From Alopecurus myosuroides (Eukaryota > Streptophyta > Magnoliopsida > Poales > Poaceae), in the NCBI GenBank assembly GCA_028641055.1, contig CM054062.1:272447092-272511091 (forward strand): a stretch of DNA of 64,000 bases. The letters run 5' to 3'. The position numbers and the translations under genes are program-made. This document shows positions 23,289 through 34,719 of this stretch, piece by piece. Below the pieces are notes generated by a model. The model was not told the DNA's origin. It saw only the letters and a list, made by a program, of their open reading frames with translations, and did not search any database. Numbering within the stretch: the first letter of the stretch is position 1; each line of letters starts with the position of its first letter.

Positions 23289-24855
23289 TGTAACAAAGAT
23301 TGGTTCAGTTCTTATGAGACTGTGCAGACTGGAGATTTTGTGCGTGTGGGGAACGACAACAAATGTCACATTGTTAGCATTGGATCTATTCAGATCAATA
23401 CCCATGGTGGGATGACACGTACGCTGACCAGAGTGAAACACATACCATCCATGGCGAGAAATTTGATCTTGTTGAGTACTCTTGACTGTGACAGGTACAA
23501 ATATGCCGGAGGGGATAAACGCCTGAAGGTATCAAAAGGTTCTCTCATTGTTATGATTGGTGATATGAATTCTGCCAAGTTATATATTCTTAGAGGTAGC
23601 ACGTTGTTTGGTACTGCTACTGTTATTACTAATGATGATCCAAGTACAACTAACCTTAGGCATAAGCGACTTGGACACATGAGTGAACATGGTATGGGAG
23701 AATTGGTGAAGAGAGAACTTCTGAAGAACTGCAATATGAGTAAGTTGTCGTTCTGTGAACATTGAGTGTTTGGTAAGCATAAGAGAGTTAAGTTCAATGC
23801 TTCTGTTCATACCACTAAAGGTACATTGGATTGTGTACATGCTGATTTGTGGGGGCCTCCACGTAAGCCCTCTTATGGTGGTGCTCATTATATGCTTACT
23901 ATCATTGATGATTACGCTCGAAGAGTTTGGCCTTATCTCCTGAAAACTAAGGATGATACTTTTGATGCTTTTAAAGAGTGGAAAGTTATGATTTAAAAAC
24001 AAAACTGAGAGAAAGGTGAAGTTGCTTCATACTGAAAATGGTGGCAAATTTTGTTCGCATGCTTTTGATGATTATTGTGTGCAGGAAGGCGTTGTCAGGC
24101 ATCACACCATCCCATACACACCTCATTAGAATTGTGTTGCTGAGACGATGAACAGGACGATCATCTCCAAGGCTCGCTGCATGTTGTCTAACGCCCGTAT
24201 GAACAGGCGTTTTGAGGCTGAGGCTGCCAACACTGCCTGCTATTTTATCAACAGGTCACCGTCCATCCCTCTTGACAAGAAAACTCCTATTGAGGTATGG
24301 TCTGGTGAGTTAGCTGATTATTTAGAACTGAAAGTTTTTGGTTGCACTGCCTATGCTCAAGTTAATAATGGAAAGTTAGAGCCTAGAGCTATTAAGTGTT
24401 TATTTCTTGGTTATGGTTCTGGAGTAAAAGGATATAAGTTGTGGATTCCGGGAACCAAAATTACTTTCTTTAGCAGTAGTGTTGTGTTTAATGAATCTGT
24501 TATGCATGAGGACAATTTGTCAAGTGATGTTATGCCAGATTCTTCTGATGGGGGCGAACCACGAGTTCGTTTGCAGGTGGAGTTGGAACACCTGGATGAG
24601 GAGGAAAATGAAATTGATGAGGAGCATATTGTGCCACCCTCACCTCCTATTGTGCAACAAGAAAAATTATCTATTGCGGAGCGTAGAGATAAGAGGAATA
24701 AAGGACCTCGTACTCGTTTAATTGAAGAATGTGATGTTGTTTATTTTCCTCTAAGTTGTCTTGAACATGTGGAGAATGATGCTAAACCAACTACATACAA
24801 TGAAACTATTGCTTCGGTTGATCGTGACAAGTGGATTGGTGCAATGCACGATTAG
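23289..24855 (+). pseudogene. Copia integrase region, broken
   Basis: Pieces in order: HHCC zinc part (RHKRLGHMSEHGM, then CEH before a stop), first catalytic Asp in HADLWGPP, second site reading HTENGGKF where relatives have Asp (so the DDE residue is changed to Glu), and CVAETMNRT with the final Glu. A long C-terminal frame (24148-24855) has the LELKVFGCTAYAQVN and KGYKLWIPGTK motifs. Stops at about 23763, 23994, 24127 and 24853 interrupt the frame. Confidence 0.85.
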
Positions 24856-26190
24856 ATGCAATCACTTGAGAAGAATGGCACATGGGATGTTGTGCGCTTC
24901 CCTAAACAAAAGAAGGCCGTCCGCTGTAAGTGGATATTCAAGAGAAAGGAGGGTTTATCTCCAAGCGATCCTCCAACGTTTAAGGCAAGGTTAGTAGCAA
25001 AAGGTTTCAGCCAGATTCCGGGAGTGGATTATAATGATGTGTTCTCCCCAGTTGGTCAAGCATTGTTCTATTCGTACTTTTTTAGTATCGTTGCTATGCA
25101 TGATCTTGAGTTTGAACGGTTAGATGTGAAGACTGCGTTTTTGCATGGAGAACTTGAGGAGGAGATATACATGGACCAACCTGAAGGGTTCATAGTGCCT
25201 GGTACAAAGAATTTCGTGTGCAAGCTAAAGAAGTCCCTTTACGGTTTGGAACATTCTCCTCGACAATGGTATAAAAGGTTTGATTCTTTTATGATGTCAT
25301 GTGGCTTTAAGAGGTCTGAATATGATAGTTGTGTGTACATTAAATTTGTTGATGAATCGCCTATATACTTGTTGCTATATGTTGATGATATGTTAATTGA
25401 TGCCAAGAGCATGAAACAAATCACTACATTGAAGAAACAATTGAGTAGTGAGTTTGAGATGAAGGATCTTGGTCCTGCTAAGAAAATTCTAGGTATGGAA
25501 ATTCCAAGAGACAGAAAATATAGATTGATATTTCTTAGTCAGGAGAATTACATTAAGAAGGTTCTTCATCGTTTTAATATGTATGATGCAAAGTCTATCA
25601 GTACTCCTATTGCTTCACACTTCAAGTTGTCAGCATTGCAATGTCCTGCTACTGAGAAAGATATTGAGTACATGTCGCGAGTTCCCTATTCTAGTGTTGT
25701 TGGTTCCTTAATGTATGCCATGGTGTGTTCTCGACCTGATTTATCTTATGCTATGAGTTTGTTCAGTCGATAACATTGAAAATCTATTCAGTGGATTTTT
25801 AGGTACCTTCACAGCACATCCAAAGCTTGCTTCAAGTTTGGCAAGACTGGTGAGGGACTCGCAGGCTATGTGGATTCAGATTTTGCTGCCGACTTGGATA
25901 AGAGGAGGTTCCTCACAGGTTATGTGTTTGCAGGGTGTTGTTGCACAATCTACTACTGAGGTTGAGTACATGGCTATTGCTGAAGCATCAAAGAGTCGGT
26001 TTGGTTGAAAGGTATGTTTTCTGAGCTTTGTGGAGATGATACTAAGGATCAGATGTTCCATGAGAGAACAAAGCACATTGATGTCAAGTACCATTAGGTG
26101 TGTGATGTTGTTGCACAAGGTAAGCTGAAGGTATAAAAGATTAGTACTCATTATAGTCCTGCTGATATGATGACAAACTAGTTTATGTTG
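24856..26190 (+). pseudogene. Copia reverse transcriptase (intact frame to 25773) and RNase H relic
   Basis: The RT frame at 24856-25773 is open for 305 codons, with ARLVAKGFSQIPGVDYNDVF, DVKTAFLHGELEEEIYM and the catalytic YVDDM. After a TAA the RNase H part survives only as fragments: GYVDSDFAADLDKRRFLTGY around 25868, HIDVKYH around 26079, and an ADMMT end around 26160. Confidence 0.88.
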
Positions 26191-26330
26191 CTAAGTTTGA
26201 GCTTTGCTCAAGCTTAGTTGGTATCACTGTTTAGCCCAAGAAGCTATTTTGTGCCGAAGGTGTTTTCTTTGTTTGTTTCAGGGTGAAGGTTTTATTTTTG
26301 CTACATGAAGGAAGTTGTCTCAAGGTGGAT

Positions 26331-26701
26331 TGTTATTTTGTGGTGATCCAAATTAATATAAAGATAAAGGAAAGTTCTGATGGAGGGAGCGAGGCCCGTC
26401 ATCGGAGGCAGCCCCCCGCGGTACGGTACGAGTTGTTACCGAGTTGGAGTTGGATTCACCGTTACCGACCTAGTTAGGTCAGGACCGCCTTTATATACCT
26501 CTTGTAAGACGCCGCACGGGATAAGCCACACATTGTAAATCCCGGCGCATTTGTAACCTCACCTGAAATAGTGAAGTATTGCTGGCTGACGCCCGTGGCT
26601 TTTACTCTTCCTTGTTGGAAGGGTTTTCCATGTTAAAATCTTGTGTCCCCGTTGGTTCGATCTTGTTTAACTTCATCGTTGTTTTGCTATTGATTGTAAC
26701 A
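26331..26701 (+). repeat. 3' LTR of the 4.77-kb copia element
   Basis: 371 bp, collinear with the 5' LTR with visible substitutions. It is followed by the ACGAC duplication. Confidence 0.9.
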
Positions 26702-26706
26702 ACGAC

Positions 26707-26982
26707 GAGGCAGGAAGATACGGGGATACACTGTAGCTTCATGCTCACATGTCGAAGGTGCACGCGCAGCATGGTTGCCGAGAAATGCGCGGTGATCTTG
26801 ACGTGTATTTATAGTTCTTGCATGCGCGCACTTGCTTGAAGCTAATGCTCATGTAGCATGCAAGAACTAAAGAATACTACCACTTCTTGTAGCGTAGAAT
26901 GTCAAGGTCGGGGGTTGATTAGCTAGGTCAAAGGAGAAGGAGGAGATGGTACGGAATGGAAGAAGAAGATCGAGGCTAAATG
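26707..26982. other. DNA upstream of the split RNase H-like ORF
   Basis: This is the continuation of the pre-insertion sequence on the far side of the copia element. A TATAAATA-type word on minus near 26808-26815 and direct repeats of TGCATG/TTCTTGCATGC are visible. No separate gene. Confidence 0.4.
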
Positions 26983-27110
26983 TAGTCCCTCTCTCCCATA
27001 TTAACTGCCGCAGAATAAGACAAAAATCAATGTATTTAACACCAAAACATGTTTCGATATATCCATTTTCATCCACATTTGCGACACTTAATATGAGACG
27101 GAGCGAGCAC
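26983..27110. mobile_element. Stowaway-type MITE, degenerate
   Basis: About 125 bp with inverted ends: left CTCTCTCCCATATTAACTG and right CACTTAATATGAGACGGAG, which match as an inverted repeat with a few differences. The CTCCCTCCGTCCCA-like end is characteristic of grass Stowaway elements (Tc1/mariner type). It has no coding capacity. The TA duplications are worn. Confidence 0.75.
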
Positions 27111-28017
27111 TTCAAATGGTTTAAGGCGAGAGTATTTAACGTCCACTCCAATAAATTTCTCGTGTGATATCTTTAAACCTTCAAAATTATAACATGTTTT
27201 GTGTTCTTGTTTTGCCTCGTGAGGAAATAGTTTAAAGTTTATTATGATTTGTGTCAAACAATATTATTCTTCCTTCTTTCACCCGATGACTATGGAATCT
27301 ATGCCCATCCAAATTTGTAGAGAGCCGGTGCCGAATAATAACAAAAAGGTACTTCCCCATGGTTTGAATCAAGCTGGTGGGTACCCGGGAACACGCTAGC
27401 CCTGGTTGTGAACGGAAGGTGGGGGGAAGTGCCAAACTATTGAAACAACGGAAACCGCTATCAAAAGTCTAAACACTTTGCTTGACATGAATTATGATAA
27501 GTTTTTCATTACCATCCGTTGACATAGACATACAGCTCTCTCAAAATAGTTTTCAATATCTCTGTTTTATCAAATAAAAAGCTCTAGCACATGACTAATA
27601 CATGCTTCCATCTGCGAAGGGTTTTTCTTTTACTTTTATCATGATTCTTCATATTCTTACTTTATGCACGAGCTAAGAGAGCATAGTTGTCATTCTGAGT
27701 ATAATGTGCATAGTTCAAAATTTTATTAATGATTGATTCATGATTGTGGTATTACTTACTCTCAAATTATTTGCATCTAGTCACCATTTAAACTTTGAAG
27801 GTGTTCTGGCATTTATATTTTGCTACCACACGAAGGACTAGCTAGATACCACTTTATTATGTTTTTATTATGATTGAAACAACGATATCATTTTCAATGT
27901 TTCATTATTCATTTTATTTTGTTTGTGTTTATTTTCATGTGCAACATGGTTGCTATGTTTACATTAGTTGAAATAATATTTATCATGCCTTTGTTAAATT
28001 ACTTTTTTACACAAAAA

Positions 28018-29306
28018 AGTAGGGAAAAAATCCCTACTGTGTCAATTTTATAGATTTTTTGGGATCAAGAATTTACAGTGAATTACATTAGATTCATAGT
28101 CTCATAGAGTATCTAACCAAGATTGCATACCATCCATTGATATTATTACAAAAACCAGCTTTAAATGAGACAAGCATCTAGGCAATGCAGGATTAATATT
28201 TCTTAAAATGTAGCTATTTCTTAGGTCCCATATGCTCTAGCATGCCATAATGATACTATCCATGAAAAATTGGATGTTATATCTTGATTTGGCATCTTGA
28301 ATCATGTCATTGAGGGCTAGGTCAGTGTTCAATTCGAAACCAAGTGCCCACCAAAAGCTCTGACTAAAAATGCATTCAAAGAAGAGGTGAAGAAGGGTCT
28401 CATATGGGCAGGTATCACAAAGGACCAGTCATGAAATTCCACAGAAGTTCTTGTGACTCATAAGGTCTTTGGTGTTAAGTCTTGAGTTGAATAATAGCCA
28501 GGCAAAGAATATTTCCCTAGGGATGTTGCAGGTTTTCCATATGTCCAGAATGGATTTATCCACTTGATGATCAGCAATGAAAGCATTATAAATCTTTTTA
28601 GTTTGAGAGTTGTTGCTGCTCCATTTTAAACACCAAGAATCATGGCAGTCATTAATGCCAGTAGAGTCTAAATCCAATTGAAGAGCTTGAAACTGTTGAT
28701 GAGCAATACTAGACAGAGGGGAATCAAACATGCCATGTATGTTATTACTGAGAATATTCTTTCCATAACTAAGACTGATCAGAATGAATGAAGATGTGGA
28801 TATTTTTCTTCAGAGGTATGTGTCTTCCATTTATCATACCAAAGTTCCAGAGTGTTGCCACTACCAACTTTGCAGAATGTTAGTTCTTTGTACTAATCAA
28901 ATAGAGATAAACAATCTTTCCAGTAAAAATATCCTTTAGGATTAACAGAATGAGGAATCACATTATTGTAGTAAGCATTCCATATCAAGTTAACCCATGG
29001 AATGTCCTTATGGTTATAGAATTTGGAATAATTCTTCATGTTCTAAGGTTCAATACTCCAAATCTACCTCTGTCTTTAGGCATGCATACCATATCACAGC
29101 TAGCAAGGCATTTGCCATTGTTGTGGATGTCATTTCTACTCCATAACAACTGTCTCCCACTTTTTTCATAGTGAACCATAATAGTAATAGGGACCTTGAG
29201 AGAGAACATAGAAAACATAGGGAGAGAGGCAATTACAGAGTTGAAAAGAGTGAGTCTGCCAGTATATGATAGCAGTGATGAAATACCAGATTGTCTTATG
29301 TCCAAT
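28018..29306 (-). mobile_element. LINE fragment, minus strand
   Basis: This is a 5'-truncated non-LTR element of about 1.29 kb. On minus, 29305-29036 encodes the C-terminal part of a LINE reverse transcriptase (LLSYTGRLTLFNSVIASLP), and 28731-28429 encodes the zf-RVT-type region (IPREIFFAWLLFNSRLNTKD). The left border has a T run, as expected for a poly-A tail on minus, and short CTTTTACA-like words at both borders may be the target duplication. It sits in the 3' internal region of the gypsy element. Confidence 0.75.
28429..29305 (-). pseudogene. LINE reverse transcriptase C-terminal remnant
   Basis: Two open pieces (29305-29036 and 28731-28429) are separated by a stretch with stops and frame changes. 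The first carries the GRLTLFNSV signature that follows the RT thumb in plant LINEs. The second carries the Trp-rich zf-RVT segment (DIWKTCNIPREIFFAWLL). The catalytic RT core and endonuclease are missing. It is a dead 3' copy. Confidence 0.75.
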
Positions 29307-29410
29307 GCTTTTACATAACATTGATCAAGATTTGTGTTGGCTTCATGTCACCTAAAAATTATTTTCTTATCACTTACCTAGTCGAGGACAATCAGGAGTT
29401 GAGCTTTGGG

Positions 29411-30571
29411 ATGCTGATACGTTGCAAAGGATCTATAATTTTTTATGCTTCATGCTTGTTTTCTTTCCAATACCCTATGTTATTTTCATGCTTTCACATG
29501 TTTCCCTTTGTTTTCCGGATGTTTCATCAACTAACCTATTAACAAGATGCACCATGCCAGTTGCTCTTTTTTGTTGTTTTTATATATTAGAAAAGCGCTG
29601 AAGGAAATATTCTCGAAAAGGGCTGAAAATTCACAGAAGGCATTTTTACCCGGAACGAAGACAGAGTCCCAAGGGGACCCGGAGGGGAGCCAGGGCGCCA
29701 CCAGCCTCCTGCCAGGCGCGTGTCCACCGTAGGCCGCGCCTGGTGGGCCCCTGGGATCCCCCAGCATTGCCTCACATCCCCCTTTGCTTATGAATTTCCC
29801 CTAACCCTAAAATCATCAGGGACGGATTTATTTTACATGAAACTTACAAAGAGGCGTTGTCACCTTGAAAGTCCAATTTGTGGCTTCTCGAATCCTCCTC
29901 CGGCACCCCGCCGGAGAGGGGGGTCTTCACCGAGGCCTCTACATCGCCATGTCGCCTCCGGACATATGCGTGAGTAGTTCATCTCAGAACTACGGGTCCA
30001 TAGCAGTAGCTAGATGGTTGTTCCCACCCCTATGCCTCCATGTTTAGAGTCCTATGAGCTGCCTCACATGATCGAGACCACCGTTATGTAATTGTGCATG
30101 TTGTGTTTGCTGGTATCCAATGAAACATGAGATTATGATTATTTTGTTCATGGCAATCTGAGATGGTTCAGTTATATTATACAGAGTTTTAATCTTGTCT
30201 TGCAATGCTCTCCAATGTTTAATCTGAGATGCCTCACATGATCGAGACCACCTTGGCCGCGTAGTTGTTTTCACCTCCAAGAGAGGGTTTATATGCTAGA
30301 TAGTGGGTTCATGCCTCCTTGTTGCTTGCGCTCGAGTGATGGAAACGTGCGGGTGGAGGATGTGTTTTTGCCACTAGGGAAAAAACGGCCGTGCCCTTAT
30401 CTACGGATGAGAACCACTGCTTACATTACATATTGTTATTAATGCATTTTTTTGTTGCACACATAGCAAGCACTTTGTTGTTGCGACTTAATACCAATTG
30501 ATTTGCTGGATAGCTTTCTTGAGGTGGAATTTTAGATATGGATGTCTGCTGGATAGCGGTCCATATGTGTC
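29411..30571 (+). repeat. 3' LTR (truncated) of the plus-strand gypsy
   Basis: Starts TGATACGTTGCAAAGG. It contains a GC-rich middle (29650-29960) and an AT-rich tail. A 23-bp word TGCCTCACATGATCGAGACC... occurs twice, at 30059 and 30230. The right end is not intact. Confidence 0.55.
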
Positions 30572-30599
30572 GAGACATCGTAGTAGAGTTCATAGACGG

Positions 30600-31580
30600 G
30601 GGTGACATGAGACTACTGATAGAGACGTGGGGGAACGTGGTAGTATGACAACTAGGAACACCAAAACTACCCAGGTTCGGTACGTCGCAACTAGGCGGCG
30701 TTCCTACTCCTACAATCTCACTAAATCAGGGCTGAAGCCTGAAGTATATAAAGTACAATGTGAGTTGGGATTCGCTAACTCGACAAGGATCAACTTCTCG
30801 GTTAGTTAGCTTCTAACTTATTCTCTCTTGTGTCTTATCTCTCGTCCATCTTTATACAGATAGCCAGGTTAGGGCTTACAGAAAGAAAACCTAGAAGACT
30901 ACGGTAAGTTTCTAACTTGGAAAACAGGAATGCGCCTTCTACTCCAAGCCGCACCACGTGGGCCATGGTCCGGGTTTTTCTAGAATCCGGCTTCTGCGTG
31001 TCAGCTTACTGGGCCGCCTAATGAACCGTGATCCATTAACATTCAGGCCACCCTGGTAATCCTGTTCTTTAGGACAATGCCGGATATACCCCTAATTGGT
31101 ATATACCCCTAATTGGTATATATCCAATCTGCCACCTTTCGTCAATTTGCATTCTTTCCCGAGAAATGTTGGCGCTTCGTCTCGATTCTTATTTTCCTCA
31201 AATCATGCTTAACGTAAAACTCGGATTTTGGCAAAATCTGCCTTTTTCTTCCACGAGCCTTCGTGGAGAAGGAACTTCCTTACATCAGCAATAAAATCAT
31301 GCTGACCTCAGGGACGTTTGGGTTCAAATGTGAAACCCTGAAACGTATCTCTGACAGATTCTTGTGGGAAACAAGGAGACAGAAATTATCACCCGTCCCC
31401 TTTTCCGGTGCGTGAGACGCGTCGAAGATCTAACAGTCAAAAGAGTCGTTGTAGCACATCTCCAAGTTTTTCCGGCCATAAATAGCCTCCCTCGGGCCCT
31501 CCAGTTACCCTTCCGCTCTCACTTCATCTTCCAGCCCTCAAGCGCCATAGCTCTCGAGCCAAAAGCTTGCTAGTGCGAAC
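30600..31580 (-). repeat. LTR-like region of the Tat-lineage element
   Basis: On minus it carries ACCTGGGTAGTTTTGGTG and a TATA-like TTTATATACTT (30744-30754), as in LTR U5/R ends. A 17-bp tandem, ATATACCCCTAATTGGT, occurs at 31084 and 31101. The borders are uncertain. Confidence 0.45.
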
Positions 31581-31654
31581 AGAGCTTGTGCATCCCGCAC
31601 CATCCCCGGAAAATCACCATCGATGGTTTTGAATCTTCCCCGCGGCGCCCACAA

Positions 31655-34600
31655 ATGGCTACCGGCGAGTCACCACGTGTCGTGGAGGAAAACACCATCG
31701 CCGTCGACATCGACGAAAACATCAATAACATGGATCCCCAAGTGGATTCTCCCGGCCGCGCCGCCACGAGCGCGTCGGAGGGAACCACCGGTGCCCTGGC
31801 CTGCGAGGATCCTCCTCTCGCAGCCGAAAACTTGGCGGCATCATCTTCCGCGCCGCCTCCTCCCTTCACCGCCGAAATAGCGGAAGAGAAGCTAACCCTC
31901 TCCAATGAGGAGCTCGCTACCGTGGCCACCGCCGGAGCGGAGGACGAAGGTGAAATGTCCGGGAATCGGATCAATTGCAACTTGGTTCCTTCCCTCCTTC
32001 CGATGGAGAAGGAGAGGCTTATCCTGAAAGGAAAATGGCGGCACGAGGAGGACGACTCCGAGCCAATGCCGAGAGCCGGGGAAAGGGTTCTCCTCACCTC
32101 GCACATTAGCCGAGGTATGGGATTTCCGCCTTCCGCCTTCTTCCTCCAGGTTCTCAACCATTACAACATTCAACCCCACAATCTTCCTCCCGGTTCCATA
32201 CTGTATATAACCGGGTTCCATGCCCTCTTTGAAGGGTATCTAGGATTAGAACCTAGGTTAGACTTTTGACAGTATTGTTTCGGGGTTAAGCGAAACCCGT
32301 CTGAGGGTGCACTCCCGACTTGCAGAACCATTTCCTTCACCCTCCGTAGGTTTAGGGAGGATTGGTTCCCCAAGATTAAAACCTCGGAATCTGTCAAATT
32401 TTGGACGGGTTCCTTCTTCTACCACCAAGATGTCCCGTATCCTGGAAAGGATACGGGAATTCGACCTTTTGTCAACTGCGCTGCCACTCCCCAAGACAAC
32501 TGGGCATCGCCAAGCTCGTTTCCGCGTCTCCCCCTCTTATTGGCATGGACACAGTACTATGCTGGTTAGAAAGGCAGATTCAGCCTCTGGCCCATCGCGG
32601 TCCCCGACTCATGTGCGAATACTCGGGACCCGAAGACGCAATGCGGACAACGAACAAATATTTGTCGGCCAAATATTTGAGGAAACGCGTTAACCACTTG
32701 GTCGCAACACACGACCAATATTAGGAAAGTCAGCCGATGTACACGGGACAAACCCGGCTCCAAAGGTATGGCTCTCCATTTTGGGCTTTGGTTCTGCGTT
32801 TCTTCTTTGTCGGATATTTATTTTAATCGAACTTTGTCTTTTTTTGACAGATTGTTGACCTTCCTGAAGCGGATCTTGCGACCGATGCCGAGTTAGACAC
32901 AATGCGTGCTAACTTTGCAGGCGGACGGAAACGCAAGAAGCCTTCCGCTACTCAAGAAATAATCGATTTTGACGGAGTTCCCGTCGATACATCCAGGTAA
33001 ATCATCCGGGTTTACTTTTTCTCGGAATTTCTTTCCTTTTCTTGGAATTCTAACTTCTCGGATGATTTCTTTCTAGCTTGGCTCCAACAACATTGAAGCC
33101 AAAAAGGCTGAAGAAACACAAGTCTATTGCCCGGAGAGGGGCACAACCTTCTCCTGCTGCTGCTCCCGACACTCCGGTCGCAGCTGCGGAGGAAAACGTG
33201 GTTGAGAGGGAGGAGGAACCCCTGCAGACCAGCCAGCCTTTTGCGTCCGAGCCGGCCGCGAGGGAAAGGGCGGTGCCGGAAATGGGTGGCCCTTCTCGTA
33301 CAGCTAAGGAGGAGCCCATTCCGACTTTCGACAAGGAGTTCAAGGTAAAGGAACATCCATTTGACGAACACAGATATATACATCCGTGGGCAGCAAAATA
33401 CTTTGCTCCAGCACCCTTAATCCGTCCTTGGCCGCAAGGCGGGCTTATTGTAAAGAATAACTTCGTATTTTCACCTCGGCATGTCATCCAGGACGCCCTT
33501 TGCAATGTCGGGATTCTTTTTGCACACTATGCAAAAGAATTCAATGAAAACTTGGCGAACTTGACCAAGATGAGCCAGGTAATATATCTAGCCCCCAAGC
33601 AATAAGACGAATGTATACTTTTGACTTAATGCTTTTCTCATTATTATGCTTGTTTTTAACTTAAGAATTTTTGTATGTTTTCCGTGTTTCAGCAAACTGC
33701 TGAAAACATCAACGTGGAATTTTTTAATAAACTTACCATCAAGAACAAGGAGGTGAAAACCCTTCTTACTATTGTTGAAGATAAGGAAGCAGATCTAGCA
33801 TCCATTCAGGAGCAGCTGAGTGGGTCAGCAGGTAAAATATTTATCTGCTTTCAGTCATAATTTTGTCTAAGTAATTTGTCCGAGTTTCCAACTCTTCTTT
33901 TTACTTGCTTTTCAGCTTCTTTGAAGAAAGCAAAACAAATTGCTGAAGATGCCGGCAACGCCAAGAACCTCCGCTGACAGAACCTGGATCTTCACAAGCT
34001 TACTGTGAAGCTCTAGAAGGAACTGGAGGCGAGCCAACTAGCTGTTGGCATTGCCGAATCTAAGGCCTCCAGCCAGGACGAGAAAGACAAAGCTACAATC
34101 AGAGACCTGGAGAATGCCCTGAACCAGCGCCTGGAAGAAGGCACCGAGATGGATCGGATTCTCGGTAAGTATTTAACTTTTACAGGATTTTTCCTTGTTT
34201 CCCTTCTTCTGTTTTTTCTTAACACTTGTTTATTGATTGAAACAGGCGGTAGCCCCCAGCTTACCCGGATCGAGAGAATCCGGGCTTTCGGGAAACTCTT
34301 TACCGCGCTCAAGGTTGCGAGGATGTTACTTATTAATAAGTACATTCCCGACAAATCTGGGGATTTCTCGGAAGTTGAGAAACTTCTGGAGGATATCGTG
34401 GAGGTGGAGAACCGCAAGGAGTCCTGGCTCCGCTCCGCGGCTCGTGGTGGTGCACGCATGGCCCTTGGGCTCATGCGTATGCATTACCCCACTGCCAAAT
34501 CTTGGCGCGTGGCATCCGGCATCCCTCAAGGATACACGGATGCTCAGCGGACCAGCATCTTTGATGAAATGAAAGGTCACGCCACCAAGATCTCCAATAT

Positions 34601-34694
34601 GGTGAACATCGCCACCAAGATCTCCAATATGGTGAACATCTCCACCTTCTTTGAAAGAACGATGCCTGAGTTTCCGACTATGGTAACGTTGTAA
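31655..34694 (+). pseudogene. Antisense ORF of the Tat element, 'putative gypsy type transposon' family (PF04195-like), six exons
   Basis: Six exons with GT...AG borders: 31655-32765, 32851-32996, 33077-33578, 33693-33831, 33916-34164, 34246-34694. The first exon carries the family core: RGMGFPPSAFFLQVLNHYNI, then an LPPGSILYITGFHALFEGYL segment, then FREDWFPK and YYAGLERQ-type parts. The middle is charged and Pro-rich. Later exons are helical (KKAKQIAEDAGN, LEKEL-like), and the last has RMHYPTAKSWRVASG. It is broken by a TGA at 32266-32268 where relatives have Trp, a one-base frameshift near 32567, and stops in exon 5 (TGA at 33975, TAG at 34012). The protein's function is unknown. It runs opposite to pol and ends about 40 bp from the integrase end. 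Confidence 0.75.
34582..34641 (+). repeat. 30-bp tandem duplication in the last antisense-ORF exon
   Basis: The word CCACCAAGATCTCCAATATG and its continuation occur twice, 30 bp apart (34582 and 34612). Frame is kept, adding ten residues (TKISNMVNIA). Confidence 0.9.
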
Positions 34695-34719
34695 TCCTTG
34701 CTGATAAATGGCGGATCTT

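Larger units (their letters stand above)
21931..26701 (+). mobile_element. Complete, decayed Ty1/copia retrotransposon with ~372-bp LTRs
   Basis: The 4,771-bp element has LTRs at 21931-22302 and 26331-26701 (TGTTATTTTG...TGTAACA), flanked by the target duplication ACGAC (21926-21930 and 26702-26706). It has a Met-type PBS and copia order gag-PR-INT-RT-RNase H on plus. Many stop codons and clear LTR differences mark it as older than the chromovirus. It inserted into the RNase H-like ORF on minus. Confidence 0.93.
27420..30571 (+). mobile_element. 3' part of a plus-strand gypsy element, split by a LINE
   Basis: 27420-28018 and 29307-29413 read as one stretch of noncoding 3' internal region of a common Triticeae gypsy family. 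It ends in a worn purine tract (GAGCTTTGGGATGC), followed by an LTR start TGATACGTTGC at about 29411. The LTR continues to about 30571, where similarity to the expected LTR is lost. No coding region survives, so the element is 5'-truncated. The nested LINE lies between the two internal pieces. Recognition is from remembered repeat style, so the family is left unnamed. Confidence 0.6.
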
